From: Bacterioplanoides sp965219715 | Lineage (GTDB): Bacteria; Pseudomonadota; Gammaproteobacteria; Pseudomonadales; Oceanobacteraceae | Direction of reading: 5' to 3' | Assembly (NCBI RefSeq): GCF_965219715.1 | Contig: NZ_OZ244785.1 | Coordinates: 1,984,001 to 2,048,000, forward strand | Length of the DNA stretch: 64,000 nucleotides | Shown here: piece after piece, positions 62,244 through 64,000 of the stretch | How positions within the stretch are numbered: position 1 is the stretch's first letter | How the letters are laid out: every line of letters begins with the position of its first letter | Program-made: the position numbers and the translations under genes | The notes under the pieces: model-generated | Told to the model about the DNA's origin: nothing | The model's database searches: none | What the model saw: only the letters and a program-made list of their open reading frames with translations

Positions 62244-62279
62244 AAAAGGCCCTTAGCCAAGCGGTTAAGGGCCTTTTTT
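62244..62279 (+). terminator. Terminator after ssrA
   Basis: AAAAGGCCCTTA/TAAGGGCCTTTT with a 10-nt loop and six T. The stem-loop resembles a tRNA D-arm (TAGCCAAGCGGTTAAG). It lies inside the integrated element. Confidence 0.85.
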
Positions 62280-62324
62280 GTGTCTGTCTAAGTCCACGAA
62301 CGTCTTGCGAAATCCACGCCTTTT

Positions 62325-62375
62325 AGTAACACTTGTAGTAACACAGCCTCACTAAGCAAATAACGGTGTTACTAC
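62325..62375. repeat. AGTAACAC repeats upstream of the integrase
   Basis: AGTAACAC occurs at 62325-62332 and 62337-62344, and inverted (GTGTTACT) at 62366-62373; the latter two extend to a perfect 10-bp inverted repeat GTAGTAACAC/GTGTTACTAC. Likely operator or integrase arm sites; the last copy abuts the integrase start. Confidence 0.55.
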
Positions 62376-62377
62376 GA

Positions 62378-63607
62378 ATGCCCAGAAAAACTCTTCCACT
62401 TAGCAACACTGAAATCAAAAATGCAAAGACCAAAGAAAAGGAGTACAACCTTTCCGACGGTGAAGGCCTATCGCTTAGGGTTAAACCAACCGGCTCCAAA
62501 GCTTGGATATTCAACTACTACCAGCCTTACAGCAAAAACCGCAAAAATATCAGCTTGGGCGCGTACCCAGAAGTGAGCCTATCCCAGGCCCGCCAACAAA
62601 AAGATGAAATGCGTAAGCTACTTGCTCAGAATATAGATCCCAAGGAGCACCGCGAACAGCAGCACCAGGAACAAAAAGAAGCCCTATCAAACACGTTCGA
62701 GAAGATAACAGCTGAGTGGTTAGATATTAAAAGGCCAAGCATTACCAAAGGCCATGCTGATAGCACCTGGAACTCAATGAAGCTCCATTTATTCCCTCAG
62801 CTAGGCAACTACCCAATACAAAAACTGACTGCACCTAAAGTTATTTCAGTACTCAAACCACTTGCCGCAAAAGGCAACTTTGAAACGATTCGCCGCCTCT
62901 GCCAGCGCATCAATGAAGTAATGATTTACGCCGTCAATATTGGACTGATTCGACAAAATGACCTTGCCGGAATCAACAAGGCATTTTCAACACCAAAGAA
63001 GAAAAATATGACAACCATCAGGCCAGAGGAATTGCCAGGCTTGATGCGCTCCATCAACCGAGCCAGTATTAAGTTCGTTACTCGCTGCTTGATCGAGTGG
63101 CAGTTACATACTCTATCTCGCCCCAGCGAAGCCGCTGGAGCAAGATGGGAAGAAATAGATTTTGAAGAAAAGCTTTGGGTTATCCCTGCAGAGCGGATGA
63201 AGAAACGCCGTCTCCACAGCATTCCTTTAACACCGCAAACCTTGGCTATTTTAGAAGAGCTCAAACCAATCAGTGGGCATCGAGAATACCTTTTCCCATC
63301 GGACAGAAACCCTAGAACCCACATAAACGCACAAACAGCTAATATGGCAATAAAACGTATGGGATATGAGAAAAAGCTGGTGGCTCATGGACTACGCGCT
63401 CTAGGTAGTACAACACTGAACGAACAAGGGTTCGACTACGACTTAATTGAAGCCGCCCTTGCCCATGTGGATAAAAATGAAGTCAGAGCTGCTTACAACC
63501 GCTCTGACTATATTCAACGCCGAATTCCAATGATGGAATGGTGGTCTGAGCACATTGAAAAGTGTGCAACAAACATTGCTTCGTTCAGCTCAGATACGAG
63601 AAAATAA
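62378..63607 (+). CDS. Tyrosine recombinase, P4-type integrase
   Basis: A 409-residue site-specific recombinase. N-terminal DUF4102-type arm-binding domain (about 5-95, LSDGEGLSLRVKPTGSKAW), core-binding domain (about 100-200), and catalytic domain with Arg in HTLSRPSEAAGARW, Lys in PAERMKKRR, His-x-x-Arg in AHGLRALGS, His in ALAHVDKNEV and the nucleophile Tyr in AAYNRSDY. Start ATG 62378 with a weak ribosome site; GTG 62366 is an alternative. Orientation and place fit ssrA-directed insertion. Confidence 0.93.
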   Translation: MPRKTLPLSNTEIKNAKTKEKEYNLSDGEGLSLRVKPTGSKAWIFNYYQPYSKNRKNISLGAYPEVSLSQARQQKDEMRKLLAQNIDPKEHREQQHQEQKEALSNTFEKITAEWLDIKRPSITKGHADSTWNSMKLHLFPQLGNYPIQKLTAPKVISVLKPLAAKGNFETIRRLCQRINEVMIYAVNIGLIRQNDLAGINKAFSTPKKKNMTTIRPEELPGLMRSINRASIKFVTRCLIEWQLHTLSRPSEAAGARWEEIDFEEKLWVIPAERMKKRRLHSIPLTPQTLAILEELKPISGHREYLFPSDRNPRTHINAQTANMAIKRMGYEKKLVAHGLRALGSTTLNEQGFDYDLIEAALAHVDKNEVRAAYNRSDYIQRRIPMMEWWSEHIEKCATNIASFSSDTRK

Positions 63608-64000
63608 ATGACTTGAACGCTTTGACTGATTGTAAAAACAATTCGCCACAACCCCAGAGCTAGAAGATTAAACCAGACTCTTCAGTCTAGAGTAGTTTAA
63701 AGAGTCTTTCGGAAACTAATTTTTCTACGTCTATTAAAAAGAAAAGTGCAGGATAAAAATAAGTGAAGTTAAAATAGATTCTAAAGTAACAAAAGAAAAG
63801 AGTTCCCCCCAAAAAAAGAATGAGACCACATAGTTAAACCCCGCACGATTACCGTAAATACGACACATTCCTCAATACATATTCAGCCCTTCCAATAGCC
63901 CATCCTAACACCCACAAAGAATATAGGCATAACAAAAAATCAGGGAAAGAAGAGAAAGGAGCAGGGGCGTGCAAAACCTCACTCAACCTATTACTGTCCT
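63608..64000. other. AT-rich end of window inside the integrative element
   Basis: 393 bp with no supported complete gene. An inverted repeat AGACTCTT/AAGAGTCT lies near 63676-63710. A minus-strand frame open from the window edge to a stop at 63849 (about 50 codons, ending AEYVLRNVSYLR) could be the 3' end of a further gene, but this is uncertain. Confidence 0.4.

Larger units (their letters stand above)
62181..64000 (+). mobile_element. Integrative element in ssrA (left end; continues beyond the window)
   Basis: A tyrosine integrase faces away from the 3' end of ssrA, with the tRNA-like terminus (62181-62211) as the likely att site reconstituted on integration. No second copy of the att sequence is visible up to 64000, so the right end is outside. 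Base composition drops after the integrase. The ssrA gene itself remains intact. Confidence 0.8.

Noticed and set aside
63849..63998. Partial minus-strand gene entering from the right edge
   Set aside because: An open frame of about 50 codons is too short to distinguish from chance without the sequence beyond 64000.

Overview
The window is a chromosomal segment of a marine-type gammaproteobacterium, most likely in or near the Oceanospirillales (Thalassolituus/Oceanobacter-like). This is an inference from family resemblance and gene order. The flagellar order fliS-fleQ-fleS-fleR-fliEFGHIJ, the ftsH-folP-glmM-tpiA-secG-tRNA(Leu)-rimP-nusA-infB-rbfA-truB-rpsO-pnp order and the divergent fur/bamE pair are Pseudomonas-like. 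The AT-richer composition and a Vibrio LuxR/HapR-type TetR regulator point away from Pseudomonas itself. Most of the window is core genome; the accessory part begins at the 3' end of ssrA.

Layout. 1-11643 (minus): CheY-like and STAS proteins, the basal-body/export operon fliEFGHIJ, the FleSR two-component system, the flagellar master regulator FleQ and the chaperone FliS. The regulatory hierarchy is readable in the DNA: sigma-54 sites before fliE and fleS and a sigma-28 site before fliS. 11923-13944 (plus): a TPR-methyltransferase with its own sigma-54 promoter, hence probably part of the flagellar programme. 14071-17688 (minus): ung and prfB-lysS, with the RF2 programmed frameshift. 17983-24356 (plus): bfd with a Fur-box-like site, a GlxA-type regulator, a close-packed group (secreted DUF2341/PA14-like protein, YbaN, alpha/beta hydrolase, PAP2 phosphatase) and a Gln-rich small protein. 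25004-40793 (minus): the long translation/transcription/cell-envelope block pnp to rlmE. 40902-44278: YhbY, a KASIII, FabA and an acyl-CoA thioesterase. 44343-49209 (minus): greA and carAB with a terminator hairpin in the carA leader. 50104-50712 (plus): the LuxR/HapR-type regulator behind a long AT-rich region. 50793-55844 (minus): dapB, dnaJ, dnaK, grpE with sigma-32 promoters before grpE and dnaK. 56012-61720: recN (LexA sites), fur, bamE, rnfH, ratA, an NSS symporter and smpB. 61852-62211: tmRNA. 62212-64000: the start of an integrative element with a P4-type integrase.

The most unusual signal is not a gene. Five dispersed intergenic elements of about 80 bp (13966, 16493, 37979, 51685, 55091) share one plan: an outer poly-T/poly-A inverted repeat enclosing two hairpins whose stems differ between copies by compensating changes, while the loops stay AGGAY (hairpin 1) and ANGGAY (hairpin 2). 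ANGGAN in a hexaloop is the recognition signature of CsrA/RsmA-family proteins. The elements also carry GTAG-like tetranucleotides reminiscent of REP/RAYT elements, so a mobile-palindrome origin is a real alternative. Further leader-type terminators with no upstream gene to serve precede carA and rimP, and a long foldback precedes pnp.
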